Positions 26,928 to 38,655 of a stretch of 64,000 nt of DNA are shown here, in pieces. Below the pieces are notes generated by a model. It was given only the letters and a program-made list of their open reading frames with translations. It was not told the origin of the DNA and did no database searches. The position numbers and the translations under genes were made by a program. The number at the start of each line of letters is the position of its first letter. Positions within the stretch are counted from its first letter, which is position 1. The stretch is from Yersinia enterocolitica (GTDB taxonomy: Bacteria > Pseudomonadota > Gammaproteobacteria > Enterobacterales > Enterobacteriaceae). The DNA lies in NCBI GenBank assembly GCA_002082245.2, contig NBTC02000002.1, positions 3,844,001-3,908,000 of the forward strand, in the 5' to 3' direction.

Positions 26928-28847
26928 ATGCGATTTACAACCAAACTTTCTGCGTTTATGACGCTACTGGTCGTCTCGGCTATGTGCTTAGTGCTACTGG
27001 GTAGCACGGTAAGTTTCTTCTATTTGTGCCAGAAAAAAATGGAGCATCGTCTCCAAAGTATCGTGACAGCTTATGATCAGTCGCTTCTGCTGCAACCGGC
27101 GGATAAAGCGCGAGAGTGGCTGCCTATTATGATGCGAACAGTTGGTGTGGTGGAGCTTAGCATTCAGGATCAAGCCAACACGCTATATCATCTCAAGCTC
27201 CCTGCAATTTATACACCCTGGAATAGCGAAAGCAGGCACCGCAACCTGGTGGTACCGATGCTGCATCAACCCGGGGCTTCGATGCATTTCACCTATATTG
27301 ACCCTTTGAGCAGCTACGCCCGCTCTCTGTACGCTGCGGCTGTTTTATCGCTGGTGGTTGTGGTGATTGCCATGATGCTACTGCTAAGTTTTCGTTGGTT
27401 GCGTGATCAGACCGCAGGCCAGGAAAAACTGGAGCGCCGAGCGAGGCGTATTCTTAACGGCGAACGTGAATATGCTATCAGTAGCGACGGACATGAATGG
27501 CCGCCTTGCGCCAGTCGTGCCATTGATCGGCTATTGGCCGAATTGATAGAGGTGAGGGAGGAGCGTAACCGTGTTGATACACTGATTCGCGCTTTTGCCG
27601 CCCGAGATGCCAAAACCGGTCTCAGTAATCGCCAGTTTTTTGATAATCAACTGACTACCCAATTGGAGGAAGAGGGCGCCCATGGGGTAGTAATCATGGT
27701 GCAGTTGCCTGATTTTGATAGTTTAAATGATACGGATGACCATCAGCAGGTACAAGAACTGATGCATTCGTTGATTAACTTGCTTTCTTCTTTTGTTGCT
27801 CGTCATCCCTCTGCACTATTAGCGCGTTACCATCAGAGTGATATCGCGATTTTGCTGCCCCATAAGACGCTGAAAGATGCCGATGTTATGGCTGCCCAAT
27901 TGGTTCATGCGGTCGGGGCGTTACCTGAACCCCATGTTATTGACCGCGAATCATTGCTGCATATGGGGATTGTGGCGTATCGCAGTGGTGAGTCCGTTGA
28001 ACAGATTATGGATAATGCTGGACAAGCGACTAAAAATGCGGCGATGTATGGGGGGAATGGCTGGTATGTATTCGATACTCAAGTGTCAGAAAAAGGGCGT
28101 GGTAGTGTCAAATGGCGCACTTTACTGGAGCAGACGCTGGCTAACGGCGGGCCAAGGCTTTATCAGAAGCCGGTGATTACTGTTGACGGTAAAATTCATC
28201 ACCGTGAAATAATCAGCCGTATATATGATGGTGAGCAAGAGTTGTTGGCTGCTGAATTTACACCATTAGTGCAGTTGCTCGGTCTGGCTGAGCGTTATGA
28301 CCGTCAAAAAATTGATCGGATAATTCCTTTATTAGCTTTATGGCCGGACGAAACTCTGGCATTTTCTATCTGCGTTGATTCATTATTGCAGCGTTCTTTC
28401 CAGCGTTGGCTGCGTGATACGCTCTTACAATGCAGAAAGTCTGATAGAAAGCGAATTATCTTTGAACTTGCAGAGGCAGATGTGTGTCAACATATCGACC
28501 AAATCCGTCCGATGATGCGTTTATTGCTTGGCGTGGGCTGCAAGGTGATGGTGTCGCAGGCCGGATTAACGGTTGTTAGCACCTCTTACATCAAATCACT
28601 GCGGGTTGAAATGATTAAACTTCATCCTGGGTTAGTAAGAAGCATTAATTTACGTTATGAAAATCAGTTGTTTGTGGAAAGTCTGACCGGTGCCTGTGCG
28701 GGGACGGATACAAAAGTTTTTGCCGCAGGAGTGCTTACCCGTGAAGAATGGCAAACGCTGAAGGATAAGGGGATTTATGGTGGACAGGGCAATTTTTTTG
28801 CTCCGCCAACACTTTTGAACCCCGGAAAGAAAAAATATTCGTATTAG
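26928..28847 (+). CDS. csrD: RNase E specificity factor CsrD (degenerate GGDEF-EAL protein)
   Basis: A 639-residue inner-membrane protein that targets the small RNAs CsrB and CsrC for RNase E decay and so sets free CsrA levels. Two membrane segments lie near residues 7-30 and 133-157, followed by a coiled stretch (about 165-220), a degenerate GGDEF domain (about 220-380; HQSDI where GGDEF would stand) and a degenerate EAL domain (about 395-635; ELAEAD instead of EAL). The lost catalytic motifs are typical of CsrD, which neither makes nor breaks cyclic di-GMP. Length and position next to mreB and acuI match E. coli. Confidence 0.95.
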   Translation: MRFTTKLSAFMTLLVVSAMCLVLLGSTVSFFYLCQKKMEHRLQSIVTAYDQSLLLQPADKAREWLPIMMRTVGVVELSIQDQANTLYHLKLPAIYTPWNSESRHRNLVVPMLHQPGASMHFTYIDPLSSYARSLYAAAVLSLVVVVIAMMLLLSFRWLRDQTAGQEKLERRARRILNGEREYAISSDGHEWPPCASRAIDRLLAELIEVREERNRVDTLIRAFAARDAKTGLSNRQFFDNQLTTQLEEEGAHGVVIMVQLPDFDSLNDTDDHQQVQELMHSLINLLSSFVARHPSALLARYHQSDIAILLPHKTLKDADVMAAQLVHAVGALPEPHVIDRESLLHMGIVAYRSGESVEQIMDNAGQATKNAAMYGGNGWYVFDTQVSEKGRGSVKWRTLLEQTLANGGPRLYQKPVITVDGKIHHREIISRIYDGEQELLAAEFTPLVQLLGLAERYDRQKIDRIIPLLALWPDETLAFSICVDSLLQRSFQRWLRDTLLQCRKSDRKRIIFELAEADVCQHIDQIRPMMRLLLGVGCKVMVSQAGLTVVSTSYIKSLRVEMIKLHPGLVRSINLRYENQLFVESLTGACAGTDTKVFAAGVLTREEWQTLKDKGIYGGQGNFFAPPTLLNPGKKKYSY

Positions 28848-30225
<1,378 letters not shown>

Positions 30226-30235
30226 TAGTCAGCCA

Positions 30236-30322
30236 AAAAGGAGGAGAACTAGATCAGATGAATCGATATCCAGCTTACTCAACGTAAGAAGGATAAATTC
30301 GTCCGATTTAGCGCCTCCTTTT
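30236..30322 (+). promoter_or_regulatory. Long-range inverted repeat between mreB and mreC
   Basis: AAAAGGAGG (30236-30244) and CCTCCTTTT (30314-30322) can pair across 69 bases that themselves hold a small CTTAC/GTAAG hairpin (30274-30288). The first arm is Shine-Dalgarno-like. It could attenuate or process the mre transcript so that MreB exceeds MreC. Confidence 0.4.
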
Positions 30323-30346
30323 GTCGTCGAGGAATACGCATAATTT

Positions 30347-31339
30347 ATGAAGCCGATTTTTAGCCGGGGTCCATCCCTGCAATTGCGACTGTTCTTTGCC
30401 GTTCTTGCAGCCATTGTTTTGGTTATCGCTGATAGCCGATTGGGCACGTTTGTCAAAATACGTACCTATATGGACACTGCCGTTAGCCCTTTCTATTTTC
30501 TGGCCAATGGGCCACGCAAAGTTCTCGACAACGTTTCTGAAACTCTGGCTACCCGTGAACAGCTAGAGTTGGAAAACCGTGCATTACGCCAAGAGTTGTT
30601 GCTTAAAAATACTGATCTTCAGTTGCTCGGGCAATTTAAGCAGGAAAATAACCGCTTACGTGAATTGCTGGGTTCTCCTTTGCGTCAGGATGAACAAAAA
30701 ATGGTCACGCAGGTGATGTCCAGCGGGACAGATCCTTACAGTGATCAGGTGGTTATCGATAAAGGTTCTAACAACGGGGTATACGAAGGCCAGCCGGTTA
30801 TCAGTGACCGTGGTGTCGTCGGCCAGGTTGTCGCGGTGAGTAAACTAACCAGCCGTGTATTATTAATTTGTGATGCCTCCCATGCGCTACCGATTCAGGT
30901 GCTGCGTAATGATATTCGTGTGATTGCCGCAGGGAGTGGCTGTACCGATGATTTATTACTAGAGCACTTACCCAGTAATACAGATATTCGCGTTGGTGAT
31001 GTATTAGTGACATCCGGGTTAGGTGGACGTTTCCCTGAAGGTTATCCGGTCGCGGTGGTCTCTTCTGTCAAAGTTGATAATCAGCGGGCTTATACCGTGA
31101 TTCAGGCTCGACCAACCGCTGATTTACAGCGCCTACGCTACTTGTTGTTATTGTGGGGGGCCGACCGTAATGGCGAGATGCCATTGCCGCCAACTGAAGT
31201 TCGCCGCGTAGCCAATGAACGACTGGCTCCGATGATGTCACAAGTGCTGCCTGCCGCAGATGCTATGGGGCCACCGGCACCATCGGCCGCTACAACCGCC
31301 ACACCAACAGCAGTGACTGCGCCGGGAGTATCGCCATGA
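30347..31339 (+). CDS. mreC: Rod-shape-determining protein MreC
   Basis: A 330-residue bitopic elongasome protein. The cytoplasmic start [15 protein letters not shown] is followed by a membrane anchor (about 14-30), a coiled coil (about 68-112, [30 protein letters not shown]) and the paired beta-barrel periplasmic domain ending near residue 275 ([15 protein letters not shown]). The Ala/Pro tail is shorter than in E. coli (367 residues). It links MreB to PBP2/RodA. Its 3' end overlaps mreD by four bases. Confidence 0.97.
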   Translation: MKPIFSRGPSLQLRLFFAVLAAIVLVIADSRLGTFVKIRTYMDTAVSPFYFLANGPRKVLDNVSETLATREQLELENRALRQELLLKNTDLQLLGQFKQENNRLRELLGSPLRQDEQKMVTQVMSSGTDPYSDQVVIDKGSNNGVYEGQPVISDRGVVGQVVAVSKLTSRVLLICDASHALPIQVLRNDIRVIAAGSGCTDDLLLEHLPSNTDIRVGDVLVTSGLGGRFPEGYPVAVVSSVKVDNQRAYTVIQARPTADLQRLRYLLLLWGADRNGEMPLPPTEVRRVANERLAPMMSQVLPAADAMGPPAPSAATTATPTAVTAPGVSP

Positions 31340-31824
31340 ACCGTTACAGCAGCAATGGCCGTTGGGTTATCTGGTTATCCTTCCTGATTGCCATGGTGCT
31401 GCAAATTATGCCGTGGCCGGAACAGATTTATATGTTCCGACCGTCATGGCTGGCATTGGTATTAATTTATTGGGTGATGGCATTACCCCACCGTGTGAAT
31501 GTTGGCACCGGCTTTGTTCTCGGGCTGATTATGGATCTTATTTTGGGTTCAACACTTGGGGTTCGAGCGCTGGCACTCAGTATTATTGCTTATCTGGTCG
31601 CTTTTAAGTTTCAACTATTCCGCAATATGGCACTGTGGCAGCAGGCACTCATCGTGATGCTGCTTTCACTCACCATGGATGTCGTGGTGTTCTGGTCTGA
31701 GTTTTTAGTGATTAATGTCTCATTCCGCCCAGAAGTATTCTGGAGTAGTGTAATTAACGGTATTTTGTGGCCTTGGCTATTCTTGTTAATGCGTAAAATT
31801 CGCCGCCAATTTGCGGTGCAATAA
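31336..31824 (+). CDS. mreD: Rod-shape-determining protein MreD
   Basis: A 162-residue inner-membrane protein with about five helices that stabilises MreC and the elongasome. It starts [28 protein letters not shown] and has the conserved [41 protein letters not shown] core. Same length as E. coli MreD. The ATGA overlap with mreC suggests coupled translation. Confidence 0.97.
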   Translation: MNRYSSNGRWVIWLSFLIAMVLQIMPWPEQIYMFRPSWLALVLIYWVMALPHRVNVGTGFVLGLIMDLILGSTLGVRALALSIIAYLVAFKFQLFRNMALWQQALIVMLLSLTMDVVVFWSEFLVINVSFRPEVFWSSVINGILWPWLFLLMRKIRRQFAVQ

Positions 31825-31837
31825 GGACTTAAGACCC

Positions 31838-32431
31838 ATGACTGCCCTGTATCTTGCCTCTGGCTCTCCGCGTCGCCGTGAATTACTGGCCCTGCTTGAT
31901 GTCCCTTTTGAGGTACTGAAAACCGAGGTCGAAGAGCAACGCCATCCAGAGGAGAGTGCGCAAGAGTATGTCCGGCGCTTAGCGTTGGAGAAAGCTCAGG
32001 CTGGGGTGAAGGTCGCACCACAGGATCTGCCGGTATTAGGGGCCGATACCATCGTGGTGTTAAATGGGCAAGTTTTAGAAAAACCACGGGATAAAACCGA
32101 TGCGCAGCGAATATTGAATGCGCTGTCCGGTCAGCAACATCAGGTGATTACTGCGGTGTCTCTGGCTGATCGGCAAGATGTATTATCTGCCATGGTGGTG
32201 ACAGATGTGACATTTCGTGTGTTATCCCAGTTGGAAATCAGTGACTATATTGCTACCGGTGAACCCATGGACAAAGCGGGCGCTTACGGTATTCAGGGGA
32301 AAGGTGGTTGTTTCGTCAGAACCATTACCGGCAGTTACCATGCCGTAGTGGGGCTGCCGTTGGTAGAAACCCATGAATTACTAAGTAATTTCATTGCGCT
32401 ACGTAATGTGAGAGGAATACATGACAGCTGA
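31838..32431 (+). CDS. maf: Maf-type nucleoside triphosphate pyrophosphatase (dTTP/UTPase, YhdE)
   Basis: A 197-residue house-cleaning enzyme that hydrolyses dTTP, UTP and some modified nucleotides. The N-terminal motif [14 protein letters not shown] binds the phosphates, [20 protein letters not shown] near residue 65 carries the catalytic aspartate, and [10 protein letters not shown] is near 150. Start MTALYLASG gives the E. coli YhdE length; the 9-codon upstream extension overlaps mreD. It overlaps rng by 11 bases. Confidence 0.95.
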   Translation: MTALYLASGSPRRRELLALLDVPFEVLKTEVEEQRHPEESAQEYVRRLALEKAQAGVKVAPQDLPVLGADTIVVLNGQVLEKPRDKTDAQRILNALSGQQHQVITAVSLADRQDVLSAMVVTDVTFRVLSQLEISDYIATGEPMDKAGAYGIQGKGGCFVRTITGSYHAVVGLPLVETHELLSNFIALRNVRGIHDS

Positions 32432-33890
32432 ATTACTGGTCAATATCACACCGTCTGAAACGCGAGTTGCCTACATTGATGGTGGCATCTTGCAAGAAAT
32501 ACACATTGAGCGAGAAGCGAAAAGAGGGATCGTCGGTAATATCTACAAAGGTCGTGTCAGCCGGGTTTTACCGGGCATGCAAGCGGCGTTTGTCGATATT
32601 GGTCTGGATAAGGCCGCCTTCCTCCATGCCTCCGATATCATGCCCCACACCGAATGCGTGGCCGGGGATGAACAGAAAAATTTCAATGTGCGCGATATCG
32701 CTGAACTGGTGCGCCAGGGACAGGATTTAATGGTGCAGGTGGTGAAAGACCCCCTCGGCACCAAAGGCGCACGTTTGACCACGGATATCACTCTACCCTC
32801 TCGTTATCTGGTACTCATGCCAGGAGCGGCCCATGTTGGGGTGTCGCAGCGAATTGAAAGTGAAGTCGAACGCGAACGTCTGAAAAAAACCGTGGCGGCT
32901 TACTGCGATGAACAGGGCGGTTTTATTATCCGTACTGCCGCTGAAGGAATTGGCGAAGAAGAGCTATCAGCCGATGCTGCCTTCCTCAAGCGCCTGTGGA
33001 CTAAAGTCCAGGAGCGGAAGAAACGCAATATCACCAAATATAAGTTGTATGGCGAGATGGCACTGGCGCAACGTGTACTGCGTGATTTTGCCGGTGCGGC
33101 ACTGGATAAAATCCGAATCGACTCCAAGCTGACTTATGACCTGCTGGTGGAATTTACCAGCGAATACATTCCTGAAATGACTGCAAAGCTGGATTTGTAC
33201 TCGGGCAAACAGCCAATTTTCGATCTTTACGATGTTGAAAATGAAATCCAGCGCTCATTGGAACGTAAAGTTGAGCTAAAATCAGGTGGTTACCTGATTA
33301 TTGATCAAACTGAAGCCATGACCACCGTGGATATCAACACCGGTGCTTTTGTGGGGCATCGTAATCTCGACGAGACTATTTTCAATACCAATATTGAAGC
33401 CACTCAGGCCATTGCCCGCCAGCTACGCATGCGTAATTTGGGGGGGATTATCATTATTGATTTCATTGATATGAGTAATGAAGAGCATCGTCGTCGTGTA
33501 TTGCATTCATTAGAACAGGCATTGAGTAAAGATCGGGTAAAAACCAGTATTAATGGTTTCTCTCAGCTAGGCTTAGTCGAAATGACCCGCAAACGCACGC
33601 GGGAGAGCATCGAGCATGTTTTATGCAACGAATGTCCAACCTGCCGTGGCCGTGGCACCGTTAAATCGGTAGAAACCGTGTGCTATGAGATATTGCGTGA
33701 AATTGTCCGAGTGCACCACGCTTACGATTCTGATCGCTTCCTGGTCTATGCGTCTCCAGCGGTAGGAGAAGCACTGAAAGGTGAGGAGTCGCATGCTCTG
33801 GCTGAAGTGGAGATCTTCGTCGGCAAGCAGGTCAAAGTGCAGATTGAACCACTGTATAACCAAGAACAGTTTGATGTGGTGATGATGTAA
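32421..33890 (+). CDS. rng: Ribonuclease G
   Basis: A 489-residue endoribonuclease of the RNase E/G family that matures the 16S rRNA 5' end and degrades some mRNAs. Order: split RNase H-like and S1 domain (about 35-125, [23 protein letters not shown]), 5'-sensor ([11 protein letters not shown], near 135), and DNase I-like catalytic domain (about 210-400) with [13 protein letters not shown] and IIIIDFIDM carrying the two metal-binding aspartates. The zinc-link CPTCRGRG is near residue 405. The start overlaps maf by 11 bases, as in E. coli. Confidence 0.98.
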   Translation: MTAELLVNITPSETRVAYIDGGILQEIHIEREAKRGIVGNIYKGRVSRVLPGMQAAFVDIGLDKAAFLHASDIMPHTECVAGDEQKNFNVRDIAELVRQGQDLMVQVVKDPLGTKGARLTTDITLPSRYLVLMPGAAHVGVSQRIESEVERERLKKTVAAYCDEQGGFIIRTAAEGIGEEELSADAAFLKRLWTKVQERKKRNITKYKLYGEMALAQRVLRDFAGAALDKIRIDSKLTYDLLVEFTSEYIPEMTAKLDLYSGKQPIFDLYDVENEIQRSLERKVELKSGGYLIIDQTEAMTTVDINTGAFVGHRNLDETIFNTNIEATQAIARQLRMRNLGGIIIIDFIDMSNEEHRRRVLHSLEQALSKDRVKTSINGFSQLGLVEMTRKRTRESIEHVLCNECPTCRGRGTVKSVETVCYEILREIVRVHHAYDSDRFLVYASPAVGEALKGEESHALAEVEIFVGKQVKVQIEPLYNQEQFDVVMM

Positions 33891-33934
33891 GATTTCCCGC
33901 TGCCACACTTGCAGCGGATAGCAAGGAGAGATGT

Positions 33935-36900
33935 GTGAGGCGACTGCCCAGGATAATATTTGCGACAGGCGCCACAATGATTGTTGTGGTGGCACTGTTG
34001 GTCAGTGGGCTACGCATGATGCTGCCTCTCATCAACGACTATCGTCTGCAAATCGTGGCCAAGGTTCAGTCCATCAGCGGTATTCCACTGGAAGTGGGGT
34101 TCATGCAGGGATCGTGGGAACCGTTCGGCCCAACGTTGGAATTGCGCGATATTCGCGCTAAATTGCCGAAAGCCGATTGGCAGGTGCAGCGGGTGACCCT
34201 TGCGCTTGATGTGTGGCAGTCACTGTTGCACTGGCGCTGGCAGTTCCGCGATATGACCTTCTATCAGTTACAGTTAGATTTGAACACCACACTGGATATG
34301 CAGCAAAACAGCAGCCGCAATCTTGAAGCGAGTAATCTGACTGATATCTTCCTGCGTCAATTAGATCACTTTGATCTGCGTAACAGTCGTGTCTCATTCC
34401 TCACCCCATCTGGCCCGCGCGCTGAATTAGAGATTCCACAACTCACTTGGCTTAACTCCCGGAACCGGCATCGCGCCGAGGGGCAGATCAGCCTGTCGAC
34501 CATTAATGGTCAGCACGGTGTGGTGCAGGTGCGGATGGATCTACACGATAATCAGGGCATCCTAAATAATGGCATGGTCTATATGCAGGCCGACAAGATC
34601 GACCTGAAACCGTGGATCAGCCGCTGGCTGCACACCAATACCGGGCTGGACAATGCGGAATTTAGTCTGGCGGCCTGGCTGAGTATCAAGAGTGGCACTA
34701 TTTACAGTGGCAATGTGTTACTCAGTGAGGGGCAGGCCAATTGGACTGTCGCGGGCAAATCACATCAGTTGGCGGTAGATAATTTTGTGTTGGAAGGTCG
34801 CCGTCAGGGTAATGGCTGGCAGGTTGATGCGCCGGAGCTAAGACTGAAAACCGATGGTCAGGCATGGCCTAAAGGGCATTTATCTGCCCTGTGGTTACCG
34901 GAGAACACGCAGTTTATTGGCCCAGACCAATCCCAGGAGTTACGCATTCGCGCCGCCAATATTCAGTTGGAGCGGGTGGGGCCACTGTTACCGACCTTGT
35001 CACTTTTTACCCCTGAGCTGATGAATCGTTGGGCGGATTTGCGGCCACAAGGGAATATTGATGCACTGGCATTGGACATTCCTATCAGCCAACCAGAAAA
35101 AACCCGTTTTCAGGCTAAATGGCACAATATCAGTTGGCAACAATGGGATTTGTTGCCGGGGGTTAATAATTTTGCCGGTGCGCTGAGTGGTTCCGCAGCG
35201 CGTGGGCGGTTGGATATCAATCTCAAAGACAGCCTATTACCTTATGGTGATATGTTCCGCGCGCCGCTGGAAGTTAGTCAGGCCAGTGGTGCAGTCAATT
35301 GGCAGATTGATGATAAAGGCTGGGAACTGTGGAGTGACCAGCTCGATGTCCGAGCTAAATCGCTGTGGGGCAACGGCAGCTTCCACTATCAGCAACCCGA
35401 TATTGGGCAGCCATGGCTGAAAATCCTGGCCGGCATCCGCCTGTATGATGCGGCCGATGCATGGCGCTATTTCCCTGAACCGCTGATGGGTAAGAAGTTG
35501 GCAGATTATCTGACCGAGGCGTTACAGGGTGGGCAGGTAGACAACGCAACACTTATTTATAACGGCAATCCTCATGATTTTCCTTATAAACATAAAGAAG
35601 GCCAGTTCCAGGTTTATGTGCCACTGCGTAACGCCACCTTCCAATTCCAACCAGATTGGCCTGCGTTAGAGAATTTGGCAATCGACCTCAATTTCCTCAA
35701 CAAAGGTTTGTGGATGGATGCCCCTCACGCGATGTTGGGTAAGGTCACTGGCAGTAATATCAGCGCGATTATCCCTGACTATCTGAAAGAAAAGCTGTAT
35801 GTCGACGCCGAAGTGGTTGGCGAAGGGCGTGATATTCATGACTACTTTACGGAGACACCACTGCATGATTCTGTGGCGGAAACTCTGGAAGAGCTGCAAG
35901 TCGGCGGTAAAGTTAGTGGGCGCTTACATTTGGATATTCCGTTGGAAGAAGACCGTATTACCCACGCCAGCGGCGAAGTGACGCTCAATAACAACAGCTT
36001 GTTGGTGAAGCCATTGCAAAGCCAACTGGAAAACATCAGTGGCAAGTTCCGCTTCAACGATGGCAATCTTGATAGCGATACCTTATCCGCTAACTGGTTT
36101 GGGCAGCCATTGACGGTTGATTTCACTACGCAAGAGCAGCCAAAAAACTTTTTGGTGAATGTTGGGTTGCGTGGTGACTGGTTACCGGCCAAGTTGCCCG
36201 GCGTTCCCGCTGATGTCGCGAAATTGCTCAGTGGTAGCGCCAATTGGCAAGGCAAAGTCGCCGTACAATTACCGAAAAATGGCAAGCCAGACTATAAAAT
36301 TGATCTGACGGCTGACCTGAAGAAAGTAAGCAGTCACTTACCTGCTCCACTAGATAAAACAATTGGTCAGGCATTACCCATGCATGTACAGGTGGTGGGG
36401 GGGCTGGAGGCGTTTACCCTCTCCGGCAGTGCTGGCAGCAACAATACATTCAACAGCCAATGGTTGTTGCAAAAAGAACAAGTAGAGCTGGCGCGGGCTA
36501 TCTGGCAATCCGACAGCAAAAAAGTCCCGTCACTGCCGGAGGATAAAGGTTTGATCCTTAAACTACCGGCACTGGATGGTGAGAGTTGGTTGGCGTTGCT
36601 GGCACCGCAGTTTACCAGTGTCAGCACACCTTTTAGCGCATCAGTACCAGCAAAAATAAAAGGCAATAAATCCAATGTGATACTTCCTACCCGGCTGACT
36701 TTACAGACGCCACAGCTTTTGGTTGGTGGGCAGGCTTGGCACCAACTGACAGTGCTGGTTGAGCCATTATTAACCGGTACTCACGTCACGGCAAAAGGTC
36801 AGGAAGTGGATGGTAGCCTGCTGATGGCCGAACATGGGCCATGGCATGCTGATATCGATTATCTTTATTACAACCCGCAATGGACCACGCACGAAGCACA

Positions 36901-37792
36901 AGATCCCCTGGCGCAAGCTGCGTTGCAGGAGCCACAAACTGCCAGTAAAATTTCGTTCCGTGATTGGCCTGCGCTGCAATTACGCTGCAAATCTTGTTGG
37001 ATTCTGGGGCAAAATGTTGGGCGTATTAACGCAGATCTGACGCCGAAAGGCTCGGTGCTGACGTTAACTAACGGCTTGATTGAGGCTGGCAATGGGCGGG
37101 CTAAAGTTTCCGGCCAATGGCAGCAAGACAGCAATGGCGATAAAACCGCGCTTAATATCGCGCTGAGCGGGCCGAAGATCGATGAAACCATTTCATTCTT
37201 CGGCCTGACAACACCGATAAAAGATGCCTCTTTTGATATCAATGCCGATGTTAACTGGCGTGGAGTTCCGTGGCAGCCACAGATTAATACCCTGAATGGG
37301 ACATTAAAGAGTAGATTGGGCAGAGGCCAACTGAGCGATCTCGGTGGTGGGCGCGCCGGTCAGTTACTGCGTTTGGTCAGCTTTGACGCACTATTACGTA
37401 AGCTCCAGCTTGATTTTAGTGATACGTTTAGTCGTGACTTTGCGTTTGATTCTATTCGGGGCACGGCCAATATTAAAAATGGTGTAATGCACACCAATGA
37501 TTTAGTGGTGGATGGATTGGCGGCCGATATTGCCATGAGTGGTAATGTGGACTTGGTTAAACGCCAGATAGCCATGGAAGCGGTTATTACACCAGAGATT
37601 TCTGCCACTGTCGGCGTCGCAACAGCCTTTGCGATCAACCCAGTGGTTGGGGCTGCGGTATTTGCTGCCTCGAAGATATTAGGGCCATTATGGAGCAAGG
37701 TTTCGCTGATTCGTTACCAGATTACCGGTAGCTTGGATCAACCAACCATCCATGAAGTATTACGCCAGCTAAAGGAGAGTAAGGCGCCATGA
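33935..37792 (+). CDS. yhdP: YhdP, AsmA-like envelope phospholipid transport protein
   Basis: A giant 1285-residue inner-membrane-anchored protein of the AsmA-like family. It bridges the periplasm and, with TamB and YdbH, moves phospholipids to the outer membrane. An N-terminal helix (about 6-30) is followed by a long repeating beta-groove and the DUF3971 and AsmA-C regions near the end (GQLLRLVSFDALLRKLQLDFSDTF, then ISATVGVATAFAINPVVGAA). A GTG start at 33935 is chosen because AAGGAGAG lies 5 bases before it and MRRLP is conserved with E. coli. It follows rng by 44 bases and overlaps the next gene by four. Confidence 0.96.
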   Translation: MRRLPRIIFATGATMIVVVALLVSGLRMMLPLINDYRLQIVAKVQSISGIPLEVGFMQGSWEPFGPTLELRDIRAKLPKADWQVQRVTLALDVWQSLLHWRWQFRDMTFYQLQLDLNTTLDMQQNSSRNLEASNLTDIFLRQLDHFDLRNSRVSFLTPSGPRAELEIPQLTWLNSRNRHRAEGQISLSTINGQHGVVQVRMDLHDNQGILNNGMVYMQADKIDLKPWISRWLHTNTGLDNAEFSLAAWLSIKSGTIYSGNVLLSEGQANWTVAGKSHQLAVDNFVLEGRRQGNGWQVDAPELRLKTDGQAWPKGHLSALWLPENTQFIGPDQSQELRIRAANIQLERVGPLLPTLSLFTPELMNRWADLRPQGNIDALALDIPISQPEKTRFQAKWHNISWQQWDLLPGVNNFAGALSGSAARGRLDINLKDSLLPYGDMFRAPLEVSQASGAVNWQIDDKGWELWSDQLDVRAKSLWGNGSFHYQQPDIGQPWLKILAGIRLYDAADAWRYFPEPLMGKKLADYLTEALQGGQVDNATLIYNGNPHDFPYKHKEGQFQVYVPLRNATFQFQPDWPALENLAIDLNFLNKGLWMDAPHAMLGKVTGSNISAIIPDYLKEKLYVDAEVVGEGRDIHDYFTETPLHDSVAETLEELQVGGKVSGRLHLDIPLEEDRITHASGEVTLNNNSLLVKPLQSQLENISGKFRFNDGNLDSDTLSANWFGQPLTVDFTTQEQPKNFLVNVGLRGDWLPAKLPGVPADVAKLLSGSANWQGKVAVQLPKNGKPDYKIDLTADLKKVSSHLPAPLDKTIGQALPMHVQVVGGLEAFTLSGSAGSNNTFNSQWLLQKEQVELARAIWQSDSKKVPSLPEDKGLILKLPALDGESWLALLAPQFTSVSTPFSASVPAKIKGNKSNVILPTRLTLQTPQLLVGGQAWHQLTVLVEPLLTGTHVTAKGQEVDGSLLMAEHGPWHADIDYLYYNPQWTTHEAQDPLAQAALQEPQTASKISFRDWPALQLRCKSCWILGQNVGRINADLTPKGSVLTLTNGLIEAGNGRAKVSGQWQQDSNGDKTALNIALSGPKIDETISFFGLTTPIKDASFDINADVNWRGVPWQPQINTLNGTLKSRLGRGQLSDLGGGRAGQLLRLVSFDALLRKLQLDFSDTFSRDFAFDSIRGTANIKNGVMHTNDLVVDGLAADIAMSGNVDLVKRQIAMEAVITPEISATVGVATAFAINPVVGAAVFAASKILGPLWSKVSLIRYQITGSLDQPTIHEVLRQLKESKAP

Positions 37793-38643
37793 AAAATGCC
37801 AATGTTGCATTATTGCAGTTATGCAGCGGTGAAAATACCCGTGACAATCTGGCTCAAATTGAGCAGCAGATCAAACAGTTAAACTCTGGTATTAAACTGG
37901 TTATGACGCCGGAAAATGCACTGTTATTTGCCAATGCTGCCTCTTATCGACACCATGCCGAGCAACATAATGACGGGCCGCTGCAACAGCAAATTCGCGA
38001 GATGGCACGCCATTACGGAGTGTGGATTCAAGTGGGCTCCATGCCGATGATAAGCCGCGAGTCACCGGAGCTTATCACTACCAGTAGCTTGCTGTTTGAT
38101 GACCAGGGCGAACTTAAAGCTCGTTACGACAAAATTCACATGTTTGATGTGGATATTAACGATATTCATGGCCGCTATCGTGAATCTGATACTTATCAGC
38201 CGGGTGAACAACTGACGGTGGTTGATACACCGGTAGGCCGCTTGGGCATGACGGTTTGTTATGATTTACGTTTTCCAGGCTTATTCCAAGCTTTGCGGGC
38301 GCAGGGGGCTGAGATTATTTCGGTGCCGGCGGCCTTTACCAAAATGACCGGTGAAGCTCACTGGGAGATTTTATTGCGCGCACGGGCGATTGAAAACCAG
38401 TGCGTGATACTGGCCGCAGCACAGGTAGGGCGTCATGGCGCCACCCGCCGCACCTGGGGCCACACTATGGCGGTTGATGCCTGGGGTAAAATATTAGGGC
38501 AGAACCCAGATGCGGTGGCTGCCTTAAAAGTAAAAATTGAAACCACAGGTTTGAACATTATCCGTAATCAGATGCCGGTATTGCAGCACAATCGCTTCCT
38601 GCCGTCTCCGTTGCCGTCATCGCATAAACCATCATCTAATTAA
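37789..38643 (+). CDS. Carbon-nitrogen hydrolase, Nit1/YbeM-like (possible deaminated glutathione amidase)
   Basis: A 284-residue nitrilase-superfamily amidase. The Glu-Lys-Cys triad is visible: Glu in MTPENALLF (about 43), Lys in ARYDKIHMFDV (about 118) and Cys in TVCYDLRFPGLF (about 160). The closest functional group is Nit1/Nit2, where Nit1-type enzymes clear deaminated glutathione; omega-amidase activity is an alternative. It is translationally coupled to yhdP (ATGA) and sits between yhdP and tldD, a place where E. coli K-12 has no such gene. Confidence 0.88.
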   Translation: MKNANVALLQLCSGENTRDNLAQIEQQIKQLNSGIKLVMTPENALLFANAASYRHHAEQHNDGPLQQQIREMARHYGVWIQVGSMPMISRESPELITTSSLLFDDQGELKARYDKIHMFDVDINDIHGRYRESDTYQPGEQLTVVDTPVGRLGMTVCYDLRFPGLFQALRAQGAEIISVPAAFTKMTGEAHWEILLRARAIENQCVILAAAQVGRHGATRRTWGHTMAVDAWGKILGQNPDAVAALKVKIETTGLNIIRNQMPVLQHNRFLPSPLPSSHKPSSN

Positions 38644-38655
38644 AGAGTGAAAACT

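Noticed and set aside
26928..28847. csrD as an active cyclic di-GMP enzyme
   Set aside because: Both the GGDEF and EAL motifs are degenerate (HQSDI and ELAEAD), as known for CsrD.
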